DNA of 64,000 bases, taken from the NCBI GenBank assembly GCA_963705495.1, contig CAVPJQ010000019.1:27351-91350 (forward strand). The letters are read 5' to 3'. Under the pieces are notes generated by a model, which was not told where the DNA came from, did not search any database, and saw only the letters and a program-made list of their open reading frames with translations. The position numbers were made by a program, and so were the translations under genes. Of this stretch, positions 44,027 through 53,677 are shown piece after piece; position 1 is the first letter of the stretch; every line of letters begins with the position of its first letter. Origin of the DNA: DATBVX01 sp963705495. GTDB taxonomy: Bacteria; Pseudomonadota; Gammaproteobacteria; Steroidobacterales; Steroidobacteraceae.

Positions 44027-44680
44027 TCAGGTCGCCGGCGCAAGATCGCCGCGCCGCTCGGTGATGCTGTTCAGGAACTTCACCGAAGCCATTTCCAGGC
44101 TGTCTACGAGCTCCGTCGTCTTGGTCTGCAGCACCGCGTGCGTCAGCACCAGCGGCACGGCCACCATCAGACCGAACGCGGTGCAGTTCATCGCCACCGA
44201 GATGCTGGCCGAGAGCAGGTTGGCTTTCTCCGCCGGATTCACCGTAGCGACCGCAGCGAAGGCGCTGATCAGGCCGATGACGGTGCCGAGCAGGCCGAGG
44301 AGCGTCGCCATGTTGGCGAAAGTGCCGAGGTAGTGCGTGCGCTTCTCGAGCCGTGGCACGACCTCCATCAGGCTCTCTTCCATCGCCTTCTCGATGTCGT
44401 CGCGACGGCGCGCCGACTGAATACGGGACAGGCCATAGTTGAGGATCGTGCCGATCGCCGCGTCCGACTTGGACGTGATCGCTATCGCGCGCTTGAAATC
44501 GCCCTGCGCCAGGAGTGGTGTCAGGTCGTTCCAGAGGCTGCGATTGCGCAGGCTCACGATCGACAGGTAGATGTAGCGCTCGAGCGCTATCGCCAGTCCC
44601 AGGGCGGCGACGATCGCGATCGGGATCATGAAAGCGCCGCCTCCCTGAAAGAAGCGGACTAGGTGGGCATAAAGGTCCAT
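44027..44680 (-). CDS. MotA/TolQ/ExbB-family proton channel
   Basis: This is a 217-residue protein with three membrane helices (about 18-36, 118-145 and 155-185) and a cytoplasmic loop. It carries the conserved LGTFANMATLLGLLGTVIGL segment. It couples proton flow to movement of the ExbD/TonB-like partners. It is similar to AglR (TolQ-type). The next genes in the operon are the two exbD-like genes. Confidence 0.92.
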   Translation of the reverse strand: MDLYAHLVRFFQGGGAFMIPIAIVAALGLAIALERYIYLSIVSLRNRSLWNDLTPLLAQGDFKRAIAITSKSDAAIGTILNYGLSRIQSARRRDDIEKAMEESLMEVVPRLEKRTHYLGTFANMATLLGLLGTVIGLISAFAAVATVNPAEKANLLSASISVAMNCTAFGLMVAVPLVLTHAVLQTKTTELVDSLEMASVKFLNSITERRGDLAPAT

Positions 44681-44713
44681 GTGGGTCTCCTCTTCAAAAG
44701 CGTGAGTGCAGGC

Positions 44714-45238
44714 TCAACGTGCCGGCGGCGCGGCCGGGGGCGGAGGTGCCGAGCTCGCTCCGGCCTCGCCATTGAGCGTTGCAAAGTATTCGATCTGGCG
44801 CTTGAACACGTCGCGGTCCACGGGCGCCAGCACCTCATCGATCAGACTATTGGCAGGGCGACCGATGAGATCGCCGAGATCGGCCTTCTTCCAGGGCACG
44901 ATGTAGAGCACCTTCGGCAATTCGCGGTTGCCCGTGATCGATGAGCCTTCCAGCTCCAGTCGATCGACGGTCTTGAACTGCGAGCCGCGCTGGGAAGGTT
45001 TTACGTCCACAGGCGCGCCTGCAGTAGAGGGGGCGGCGGTTGCCGGAGAACTTTCTGCTGATGCGGGCGACGATGCATTGTCCGTCGCAGCGGGGCTCTC
45101 CGCCGGCGGCGTGGGCGCGCTGGTCTGAGCTTGCGGCATCACCGAGTCACGCTCGTCAGCCGGCGGCACGGTCTGCGCCGAGACGGCGAATGCGGACAAC
45201 AGCGAGCCCGCAACGATTGCGCTACGTAGACAAGTCAT
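44714..45238 (-). CDS. Exported protein of the Agl-like operon, unknown function
   Basis: This is a 174-residue protein with a signal peptide (ending near VSAQ, residue 22), then a low-complexity Ala/Pro/Ser stretch (about 25-85). A conserved C-terminal block follows (LYIVPWKKADLGDLIGRP and LAPVDRDVFKRQIEYF). The low-complexity stretch may be a periplasmic spacer. The conserved block was not assigned to a family. It overlaps the TPR lipoprotein gene by four bases. Confidence 0.65.
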   Translation of the reverse strand: MTCLRSAIVAGSLLSAFAVSAQTVPPADERDSVMPQAQTSAPTPPAESPAATDNASSPASAESSPATAAPSTAGAPVDVKPSQRGSQFKTVDRLELEGSSITGNRELPKVLYIVPWKKADLGDLIGRPANSLIDEVLAPVDRDVFKRQIEYFATLNGEAGASSAPPPPAAPPAR

Positions 45239-45885
45239 GGTGAAACCTCGGCAGTCTGCGGCTTTGGATTGGAGCCGACGCGTGCCTTGAGTTCCGCGAT
45301 CCAGGTCGCAACACGCTTGTCGCTGTTCCCCGACAACTCCATGTAACGCTCAAGCGCTTCGAGTGCTCGCTGCGGCTGTTGCAGGTACAGGTCGCAGAGC
45401 ACGCCGAGGTTCAAGTGTGCGGGCGCGTAGTTCGGGTCGATCTTGATGGCCTCGCCATAGGCGCTTTCGGCGTCTTTGAAGCGGCCCAGCTGGCGATAGA
45501 CGATGCCGAGTTCGGTGTAGGTGAGCGCACTGGGCATGCCCTTCTGCGTGGCCTGGCGCAAGGCCTGCTCCGCCTCGGGGTACTTACCCGCACGCTCATA
45601 GAGCAGACCCAGGTTGACGTATGGCCCCGGATACTCGGGATACGCCAGGGTGAGTTGTTTGAGCTCGAGCTCCGCGTCGGTCAGCTTGCCGGCCTGCAGT
45701 AACGCCACCGCCTGCGCAAACTGCTGGTTGGCGCGCTCGGGAATCACCGGCTCTGCCGGGACCCCGGTTGCTTGCGCAGGCGCAGCCACGGGCTCGGGCG
45801 CCGGCGGTGCGCTGGCGCAGCCGGCGATGCAGAGCGCGAGCGCCAGGCTCAGCGCTTCAGCGCAATTCCTTGACGAACTCCGCAC
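45235..45885 (-). CDS. TPR lipoprotein (GltE/PilF-like)
   Basis: This protein of about 216 residues has a lipoprotein signal (LALALCIAGC with Cys at about residue 23) followed by four to five TPR repeats. The repeats are visible in ANQQFAQAVALLQAGKLTDA, YVNLGLLYERAGKYPEAEQA and the YTELGIVYRQLGRFKDAESA region. It is similar in design to PilF and GltE/AglT, which act in the assembly of outer-membrane or envelope machines. The start is GTG 45885, inside the end of the upstream gene. Confidence 0.78.
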   Translation of the reverse strand: MRSSSRNCAEALSLALALCIAGCASAPPAPEPVAAPAQATGVPAEPVIPERANQQFAQAVALLQAGKLTDAELELKQLTLAYPEYPGPYVNLGLLYERAGKYPEAEQALRQATQKGMPSALTYTELGIVYRQLGRFKDAESAYGEAIKIDPNYAPAHLNLGVLCDLYLQQPQRALEALERYMELSGNSDKRVATWIAELKARVGSNPKPQTAEVSP

Positions 45886-48686
45886 TGATTTCCGCCTTTG
45901 CATAGCGTGCCGGCTTGAGCTTGGCCAGCGCCTCGAAACTCTTGCGCACCGATTCGTCGTACACGCCTTCGCTGGCGCGCGCGACATTCGCCTCGTGGAT
46001 CGAAATCGCCTTCTCCTCGAACGGGAACGCCTGCTCTTCGAGCAGGACGTTGTACTGCTCGAGCTCATCCTCGCTCAGATTCTTCGGGCGCTCCGACTCC
46101 ATGAGGTCCTTGGCGAGCGTGCGATACAGCTCCGCCATCTGATAGGTCGCCGCGGTGGTCACTTCGGCGACGCCATATTGAGCGGCTTTGCCGTAGGCAT
46201 TGAGAGCCCGCTCCATCGCATCCTTCTTGAGAGCCAGGTTCTTCTTCAGTGGCGCGCTCAGCTTGACGATCGCGAACGCGGCGCCGGCCGGCTCGGCAAA
46301 CACGAGCGTTGCCTTCGCGGCGAGATACTTGCTGCGCTCCGTGCGCGCGGCGCCCGCAGCGCGGTCCGCATCGATGATGTTTTGCAGCCAGCGATCACGC
46401 TCCTTGATGTCATGCGTTTCGGCCGCCATGTCGACGAGTTTCTGCCGCGCTTCCATCGCCGGGTCGAGCGGCGCCGGGAAACGTTCCACGAACTTCGTGT
46501 AGCTGCGAATCGCGCTGCTGCGATCGTTCGCCTTCTGATACAGGTCCGCCGCACGTGTCAGCGCTTCGCGGCGCAACTCGGCGCTCTCGGTCGGCGTGTC
46601 GGCAATGCGCTCGAACTCGGCGGCGGCGCGTGCCGACTGGCCAGTCTGCGTGTATGCGACGGCAAGACTGCGGGTCGCTTCGGCATTGAGCGGATCCTGC
46701 GGATGATTGCGCCGGAAACCCTCCAGCACTTCGATCGCGCGTGGCCAGTCCTTCATCGTCACCAGGGCAGCAGCCGCGTCGTATTCAGCGTTGCGGCGGA
46801 TGCTTGAATCCGGCGCGACCTGTGCCACGCGCAGGAAATCGTCCACGGCGCCGACGGAATTTCCAGCAGCCTTCTTGGCCTCGGCCTGCTTGTAGACAGC
46901 GGCGGCGAGCTTCTCGGTGATCTCCTTCTGCTCCTTGTCTCCAGGCGGGATCACGGTACGCAGCTGTACGTAGGCGGCTTCCGCTTCCGCGTAACGTCCC
47001 TGGTCGAAGCGTGAGTGGGCGATGACGGTGAGTGCGGTGCGCTGCTTGGTCGCATCGACTGGCGGCTGCAGTGCCAGGACGCGCTGCGCAGTATCGACAG
47101 CGCGATCCAGATCCTTGATTTCGAACAGCTCACGAGCCGTGCGCGTGAGGACGTTCGCGGCCTCCTTGTGCTGCGGATACGTAGTCGCGAACTTGAGGCC
47201 GCTCTCGACACCTGCCGCATGCCAGGCCTGTTTCTGCGCTGCCTGTGAGGGATCGGTGAGCTGCTTCTCGTACGCGTCGTAGCTCAGCAACGCAGCGTAC
47301 GCAGCGTCCGCCGAGCGGGCGTTGAACGGATACGCATAGGCGGTTCGCTCGTATTCCTTGGTAGCGTCGCGATACTGCTTCGCTTCGAAGAGCACTTCGG
47401 CCAGCAGGAAGTTGCTATCCGCCGACTCGGGTTCGTTCGGGAACCAGTCGAGATAGCTGCGGTACCAGCGCGCCGCCAGCATGTACTCGGACTGCTTCTT
47501 GGTCTTCTGGGCTTCGGCGTGGTGATACTGGGCGAGCTCCTTCACGCTGCTCTTGAGCTCAGCCACCACCGCCGGGAATTGGGCACGTTCGCGGCCGGCC
47601 CAGAATGGCGAGCCGAAGCCATAGCGCTCGAGGAACTGTTCCTTGCCCGAAAGGACCAGCGAAGCGAATCCGCCCTTGCGATACGCCTCGATCGCGCGCA
47701 CCTGCAGTAGCGGTGCGTTCGGATCGATGGGATCGCGCTTGACGAAGGCCTCGTAGGTTTGCGCGGCATCCTGGTAGCGCTCCTTGGTGATGTAGAGATC
47801 ACCCAGCGACGAATAGAGCAGGTACGAATAGCGGGGATTGCCGCGCCTGGCCACGAACTCATCCACCGACTGCGCGCCATCCAGATACGAAAACGTGATG
47901 CTCATGACGCGGAGCGTATCTTCGAGGAGCTCGCGCTCCGGTCGCGTCAAGGTCTGCATGTCCACGACCTTGCTGGGGTCCTTCGGATCGATGAGCTTGC
48001 GGTCCAGCAATTGACCGAACGAGCCGAGACTCTCGTCACTGCGTGCCAGCTTGAACAACGACCAGCCGTGCTTGTAGAGACTCTGCTCGAAGAACGTAGA
48101 CTGCGGGCCGCGCCGGATGACTTCCGCGTAGGCACGTTCGGCTTCGGGATAGCGCTTGGCGCTGAACAGGATCTCACCGCGGCGGAACTGGGCCTCATCG
48201 ATCAGCGCGCTGGAGCCGAAGCGGCTCACCAGCCGGTCGAGTGCATCCAGGGCCTGCTCGGGCTGACCGTTGCTCTCATACGCGCGCGCGAGCTGGTAGA
48301 GCACACCATCACTCTGGCGATACTCCGGATACGATTCGAGGAGCGCGGTGTAGAGCTTGATTGCTTCACCGGACTGCATCGCGTCAGCCGTGCTCTGCTC
48401 GCGCTCGCCGCGCTCGATCTCGCTCGCCTCCAGGTTCAGGTCACCGAGCCGGCGCATCGCCTCGGCACGCAACGCAGGGTCGTTGGACTTGAGGTTGAGG
48501 AACTCGCGATAGTTCTCCATCGCGCGGGCCGAACCCCGCATCGACAGGCTTGTCGGTGCGTACTTCCACCTGACGGCCCGAGAGATCCCCGATCGTTGGT
48601 TGCGCGGGCTTGGGTTTTCCACACCATGCGGCCGTTGCCGCCAGCAGCGCGAACGAGCCGATTAGCGTTGCAGCCAGCCGTTTCAC
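45857..48686 (-). CDS. Large exported TPR protein (YbgF/GltD-like), frameshifted
   Basis: Two frames join into a 942-residue protein. The N-terminus from ATG 48686 has a signal peptide (MKRLAATLIGSFALLAATAA). After the VEVRTDKPVDAG segment a single extra G in a four-G run near 48537 shifts to the frame that continues as SARAMENYREFLNLKSND. The remaining sequence has many TPR repeats, including YPEAERAYAEVIRRGPQSTF and PRAIEVLEGFRRNHPQDPLN. Such long periplasmic TPR proteins (compare GltD/AgnA) scaffold envelope complexes. It overlaps the upstream TPR gene by four bases. Confidence 0.78.
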
Positions 48687-50584
48687 GGCGTAGCTCCCGT
48701 GTTCGCCGCGCGGTCATAAATCGTTGCGAGCGCAAATCGCGCCTGGACCTGGTAGCTCGCGAGACGTTCTTTCTGGGCTTCGAGCTCGTTGATGGCGATT
48801 CCTGCGAGGTATTCGCCCTGCTTGCGGCCCGCAGCGGCGAGGCGCGTGTTGAGCGCTTCGATGCGCGGCTTGAGAGCCGCAACACGCGTGGCAAATCCTG
48901 CGGTGTCGTTCGGGAAGCTGTCACGCGCCTGCTGAACGCGCAGCCAGCGTTTCTCCATCTCGCGCAGCGCGAGATCGAGGTCCTTGAGGCTGCGCCGCGT
49001 AGTCCACACGCGCGCCTTGTAGCTCTCATTGAGTTGCCAGGACAGGACGCCCTTCAGCAAGCGCACCTTGTCGCGGGTTTCGTCGAGCGAGCGATCGTCA
49101 GGTTGGGCCGCGAGGGCATCCTCCAGGCTCAGGATCCTGGACCACATTTCCTGCTCACGGGCCGTCCCCAGTGCGACCACATCGCCGGCGTGCTCCGCGG
49201 AATTGAGCCGTGATTCGAGCTCGACACGCTTGTTCTGCAGATCCTTCGGGTCTACCCCGGCGAGGCTGGCATCGATCTTGGGCAGACGCTGCGCATAGGC
49301 GGCCTGGCGTGTATCCACCATGTCGCCGAACGCGACCAGGCTGCGCGACCACTCCGCGAGATTGCGCTGCATGAAATTCAGGTCGCGGTAATTCTTGAGC
49401 CCCTCCTGGAATTCGTTGCCGGCGAGCAGGTGATACAGGTAGCGCGACTCCGGCGCCTGCGGCAGGTTTTCCAGCTGCCAGAACCAGCCCTGGTTCCCCG
49501 CCCGATCGTGGGTCAGCAGAGTGTCGAGCAGCTTGCCGTTGCGAATCGCGGCGATCGACTCGTCGATGCGGGTCGACTCGTCCGAGTAGGAGAGGATCGC
49601 GGTGTTGTAGTAGTCGGCGGCCTGCGCGTTGGCATTGAGTTTCGCGAATGCAAAGGGCACGGCGAGGTAGGACTCCTGGACCGCGGCATCGAGGAGATTG
49701 CGCCGGTGCAATTCCATCCACGGCACGAGCGCCTCGCGATAGTTCTTGTCGGCCGACTCGGCCCAGCCGACCGCCAGCAACGCCTTGTTGGACTGGGCGC
49801 CCTGCAGCCGCACTCGTTGCAGCACCGGCTTGGCATTGGCGGCCTGGTCGGTCTGCAGGTACGCATAGCCGAGGGCCAGGTTCGCCTTGTCACGCAGCGC
49901 GAGCAGCTCTTCATCGCTGGTCTGCATGCGACCGACGCCATCGAGCATCGTCGCCGCATCGTTCATGCGTCCCTTGCGGACCAGCGCGACGCCGAGATTG
50001 AACTGTGCGTACGCGGTCCAGTCCGGCGGGCCGCGCCAGCCGTTGAGCTCGGCGATCGCATCGTCATAGCGCCCCTGTTGAATCAGCACCTGCGCGAGCA
50101 GGTTGCGCTTCTCGGCTTCCAGCTGCGGCGGAAGCTCACCCTTGACTTTGCGCAGCGCGCCTTCGGCCTGCGACCAGTAGCTGCGCTGGTACCAGACCTT
50201 GCCGAGGTAGAACCAGGCGCGGTTGGCAACGGAGGGAGAAACGTTGCGCGCGAGCAGGCGCTCGAAAATCTTGCCCGCCTCAAGGTGCTCCCCGTAGGAG
50301 AGATAAAGGCCACCCAGGAGCAATTCGGCTTCATCAGCGTGATGCGAGACGCGGCCCTTGTCCTGTGCGGCACGCAAACGCGTCAGGGCGTTGAAGTAGT
50401 CGTCCTGATAGAAATAGAAGAGTACGTCGCCGTAGTACAGGTCCTTGATGGTGGTCGGTGCCAGCGTGCCGCTCGGCGGCGAGGCGACCGCGGGCGCAGC
50501 CGCGGCAGGCTCCTCGGCCGCGCCGACACGGCCGGCCAGCACCCATACGAGGAGTGCCGCAATGCTTGCGCGCCGCAAGCGCAC
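48683..50584 (-). CDS. Exported TPR and coiled-coil protein of the Agl-like operon
   Basis: This is a 633-residue protein with a signal peptide (residues 1-22). The N-terminal half is TPR (DYFNALTRLRAAQDKGRVSH, then SYGEHLEAGKIFERLLARNV) and the C-terminal half (about 420-620) is helical and coiled-coil-like. The start is GTG 50584. It is four bases overlapping with the next gene and three bases after the upstream gene. A periplasmic scaffold role is inferred from the repeats and the context. Confidence 0.8.
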   Translation of the reverse strand: MRLRRASIAALLVWVLAGRVGAAEEPAAAAPAVASPPSGTLAPTTIKDLYYGDVLFYFYQDDYFNALTRLRAAQDKGRVSHHADEAELLLGGLYLSYGEHLEAGKIFERLLARNVSPSVANRAWFYLGKVWYQRSYWSQAEGALRKVKGELPPQLEAEKRNLLAQVLIQQGRYDDAIAELNGWRGPPDWTAYAQFNLGVALVRKGRMNDAATMLDGVGRMQTSDEELLALRDKANLALGYAYLQTDQAANAKPVLQRVRLQGAQSNKALLAVGWAESADKNYREALVPWMELHRRNLLDAAVQESYLAVPFAFAKLNANAQAADYYNTAILSYSDESTRIDESIAAIRNGKLLDTLLTHDRAGNQGWFWQLENLPQAPESRYLYHLLAGNEFQEGLKNYRDLNFMQRNLAEWSRSLVAFGDMVDTRQAAYAQRLPKIDASLAGVDPKDLQNKRVELESRLNSAEHAGDVVALGTAREQEMWSRILSLEDALAAQPDDRSLDETRDKVRLLKGVLSWQLNESYKARVWTTRRSLKDLDLALREMEKRWLRVQQARDSFPNDTAGFATRVAALKPRIEALNTRLAAAGRKQGEYLAGIAINELEAQKERLASYQVQARFALATIYDRAANTGATP

Positions 50585-50587
50585 GCC

Positions 50588-51232
50588 CTACTCCCACTCC
50601 TTGATGACGAACTCGGGCTGCATCTTGCGCACCCGGTCGCTGATCTTGAGCTCGACATACTTGGCGCCGATGCTTTTTTCGAATTTGACCGTCGCGCCAC
50701 GCTTGTAGTCGCGCTCGTGCGTGCCCTTGCCCGTGAAGAAGGCGACCAGCTCGTGTTTGCCGACCTTGAGATTTCCGAGATACACCCGGTGTACGCCACC
50801 GCGCATCAGCGCTTCGGCCTCACGCTGCGTGTAGAGGTAGTTGGCCACTTCATCGTCATCGATCTTGAGGGTCACGGAATCGACGGCGAAAAAATCGCCG
50901 ACATCGAGCGAGACGAAAACTGCGATCTGCGTGTTCGCCGGGAACAGCAACTCTTCTTCAAGGACGAACAGGTCCTTGTTGAGCTCGACGACCTCGGTCT
51001 TGAGCGCCTGAACCTCCTGATCGAGGCTCTTGAAATCCCCGGGCGCAGCGCTCTCGGCCGGGGCCGCAGAGGGCGTGGCTGCAGGCGGGTTCACGGCTGG
51101 CGCGACATCCTCGGCTGATGCTGCCGCGCACAGCAGCGCCAACGACGCGACGCTGACGCGCCACAGGCGTGTCAGGGGCTGCAAACCGCGTTCTCGGCGT
51201 AAGGAATCTTTGCGCGATCGCACTTCCGGCAC
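50588..51232 (-). CDS. Exported coiled-coil protein, first gene of the Agl-like operon
   Basis: This is a 214-residue protein with a signal peptide, an Ala/Pro-rich linker, a short coiled coil (DFKSLDQEVQALKTEVVELN) and a beta-sandwich-like C-terminal domain (IAVFVSLDVGDFFAVDSVTL, then a HRVYLGNLKVGKHELVAFF stretch). No family with known function was recognised. The start is GTG 51232; GTG 51223 is also possible. It heads the operon, three bases before the TPR gene. Confidence 0.7.
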   Translation of the reverse strand: MPEVRSRKDSLRRERGLQPLTRLWRVSVASLALLCAAASAEDVAPAVNPPAATPSAAPAESAAPGDFKSLDQEVQALKTEVVELNKDLFVLEEELLFPANTQIAVFVSLDVGDFFAVDSVTLKIDDDEVANYLYTQREAEALMRGGVHRVYLGNLKVGKHELVAFFTGKGTHERDYKRGATVKFEKSIGAKYVELKISDRVRKMQPEFVIKEWE

Positions 51233-51270
51233 CTCATCGATGAGATCTCAGGACTGTTGCAAGGCGGTGT

Positions 51271-51771
51271 CTACTCGTTCAGGAGTCGGCGCAGTTCCGC
51301 TACGTACGGCTGTTCCTTGCCCACCTGGTAGTCGCTGTGCACATAGCGCACGACTCCGAAACGATCGATGAGCACGCTCATCGGCAGTTCGCCCAGGCGG
51401 TATTTGGGGGCGACGCTCTTGCCGGGATCGAGCATCATCGGATAGGTCACGTTGACCGCGCGCGCCACATCGACTGCGCGCGCGACGTCGTCATCTACGT
51501 TGATCCCCAGCACGACGAACCCGGCGCTGCGATACGTGGCATAGAGGCGATCGAGTTGCGGCATCTCCTGTCGGCACGACCCGCACCAGCTCGCCCAGAA
51601 GTTGAGCATGACTACTTCACCAAGATATTCCGACAGGCGCAGGTTCGTACCCGCGAGGCTCTTCAGAACGAAATCCGGTGCCGTGGTTCCACCGGCGAGG
51701 TCGGCGCGCGCGTCATGCGAGTCGAGGGCCAGGCCAAGGAGCAGGATTGCGCAGGCAGTGCGCACGCACAT
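51271..51771 (-). CDS. TlpA-family thioredoxin-like disulfide reductase 1
   Basis: This is a 166-residue protein with a signal peptide and a thioredoxin fold. The active site is WCGSC in LNFWASWCGSCRQEMP, and the cis-Pro segment is LGELPMSVLIDRFG. It is a periplasmic reductase or oxidase of thiols; a role in keeping CxxCH heme motifs reduced for the cytochromes encoded next is plausible. ATG 51771 was chosen for the signal peptide; ATG 51840 or 51831 are also in frame. It lies 38 bases upstream of the Agl-like operon on the same strand. Confidence 0.88.
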   Translation of the reverse strand: MCVRTACAILLLGLALDSHDARADLAGGTTAPDFVLKSLAGTNLRLSEYLGEVVMLNFWASWCGSCRQEMPQLDRLYATYRSAGFVVLGINVDDDVARAVDVARAVNVTYPMMLDPGKSVAPKYRLGELPMSVLIDRFGVVRYVHSDYQVGKEQPYVAELRRLLNE

Positions 51772-52102
51772 GCCCAATCTCGGCAGGACGCGCTTCGTTC
51801 GCGCGGTGAGTGAATTTCCAAATGAATACATCCGCACCATCTCGCTGATTTCAGCCTCCGGCACGCGAGTGAGGGAGCTTACACGCCGGGCGAACATAAT
51901 ACGCGACTGCGCGCACAATCCCGCCGTCGCCGCTTGGCGACAAACGCAGCGAATACAGCGACCTGCGGATACGAAATGCAGCTGTCAAAGCTGCGGTCAG
52001 GCGAGACGGATCAGCGCTTCCGCGGTGCTCGCGTCACTGTCCGACAAAGAGTCGCGCTGGAGCGACGGCGAACCGGTTCAGTGACTGCCGCGAGTGCGTG
52101 CC
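51772..52102. other. Gap between the TlpA gene and the DUF1501-like gene
   Basis: About 330 bases with no convincing gene. Open frames here lack ribosome sites and protein-like composition. A longer N-terminus of the TlpA protein could occupy part of the left side. No clear promoter or terminator was identified. Confidence 0.5.
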
Positions 52103-53651
52103 CTATACGATCTGGCCGAACGCAGTCAGGCTGTCGCGTAACGAGGCGCTGCCCAGGCCGTGATTCGGGAACAGGGTCGCGAACTGGCCCTGCTCACCGT
52201 GCAGCGCCATGTAGTTCAGGATCACGGTTTCGACCAGCAGGTTGACGGCGTTGGCGCCCGGATGCGAAGCGGTTTCCACGTCGCCACTCGCACGGAAGAA
52301 CCCGATCTGCTGCCGCATCGCGGCCGGCCGGCCGTTCGGGTTGTAAACCAGGAAGAACGAGGACGCCGTCGACTGGTTGTCGCCGGTCCATACGCCCTTG
52401 CCTCGACCACCGGTGGAGTTGTCGATCATGCCATTGCTCGACAAGGAGCCATCGCTGAAGACATAGATCATCAGCGGCACGCCACGACGCGCTGCGAACT
52501 CCAGGCACGCGCCGATACAGACGCCGGCGCGGAAGTCGCGAGCCTCACCGGTGGAGCGATCGCCCGTGTGGTAGTCGAAACCACCCATGGAAATCGTGCC
52601 GGCTCCGGCGTATCCGTCGATGACCAGCTTCATCACGGAGGCGGTCTTCTCGAACTCACGATCGCCCGTGTACTCGGCGTCCGTGAAGATGCCCGCGGCA
52701 CCCTTGATGCGCGTGTCGGCGGACGGATCGATGGCCGCCGGGTTGCCGAACTTGTCCGCCAGATAGGCAGTCTTCACGTAGCCGCATTGCGTGAGCTGCT
52801 TCGTGTCCGCATCGCCGGGATTGCCGAGCTGCGTGTTGACGGTATCGAGCTTCATCTTGCTGATGCGCTCGATCGATTCCATGACCGACACCGTGTCAGC
52901 CTGGCTGCCGAGCAGTGTGCCGAGCTCGCCGGTGTCGACCAGGCCCTTGGCGTCGCTGGTCCGATCGATCTTGGTCGGCCGCACCGTGGGATCGATCATC
53001 ATCGCGGGCGCCATCGAGTTGCCGCCCGAATCCGAGCTCTGCGAACCAATCAGTGTCAGCAACTCGCCCTTGGCGCCGGTGCGCGCGATACCGTACATCG
53101 GGTTGTGCGGGTTGTTGCCGGTGTCGTTCTCGGAACGTGCCGGAATGACCGCGCCGTTGCGTGTTCGCCGTGGTGGCGGCGGTGCGCGTCAGCATGCCGC
53201 GCAGGAAGGCGCTGTCGGTGTGAAATGCCAGGCCGAACTGCGTATCGATGAAATTGGTCGTCGAGCTCGCGGGCGTCATGTTGCCCGGCAGACCAAGCTT
53301 CGAATAACCGGCCGTCGACAGGAAATCGAGCTGGCCACCCTGCTGCCCAACCAGCACGTTCGAGCCGGCGATGTTCGCGCCACCGGCCAGGTCGAAGCAG
53401 ATGAACGGGATCTTGCCCGCGCCAGCGGTGATCTTGCACACGCCGAGCAGTGCATCGATATCCGTCGACAGCGCGGAGCGAGCCACGCGCGGATTGAGCA
53501 GCAAGCCCAGCAGGCTCGGCGCGACCACGGTCGCGGATCCCGTCAGGAACCCCTGCGCCAGGAAGTCACGGCGCGTCACGGGTTTCTTGTGATCGGGATG
53601 ACGCAACGGCTCATCGAGTCCGAGAGCACGCTTTTTTCCACGTCTGATCAT
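52103..53651 (-). CDS. Tat-exported DUF1501-like protein, frameshifted
   Basis: Two frames give a 515-residue protein. From ATG 53651 the N-terminus has a twin-arginine signal (KPVTRRDFLAQGFLTG) and a region like DUF1501/sulfatase-like proteins (FICFDLAGGANIAGSNVLVG). Near 53157 one extra base moves the frame; it continues as NGAVIPARSENDTGNNPHNP to the stop at 52103, with MIYVFSDGSLSSNG near the metal-binding region. In other bacteria DUF1501 proteins are paired with DUF1592-type cytochromes, as here. The function is unknown. Confidence 0.75.
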
Positions 53652-53677
53652 GGCTCGTATCCTCAAGGTACTTGTAT

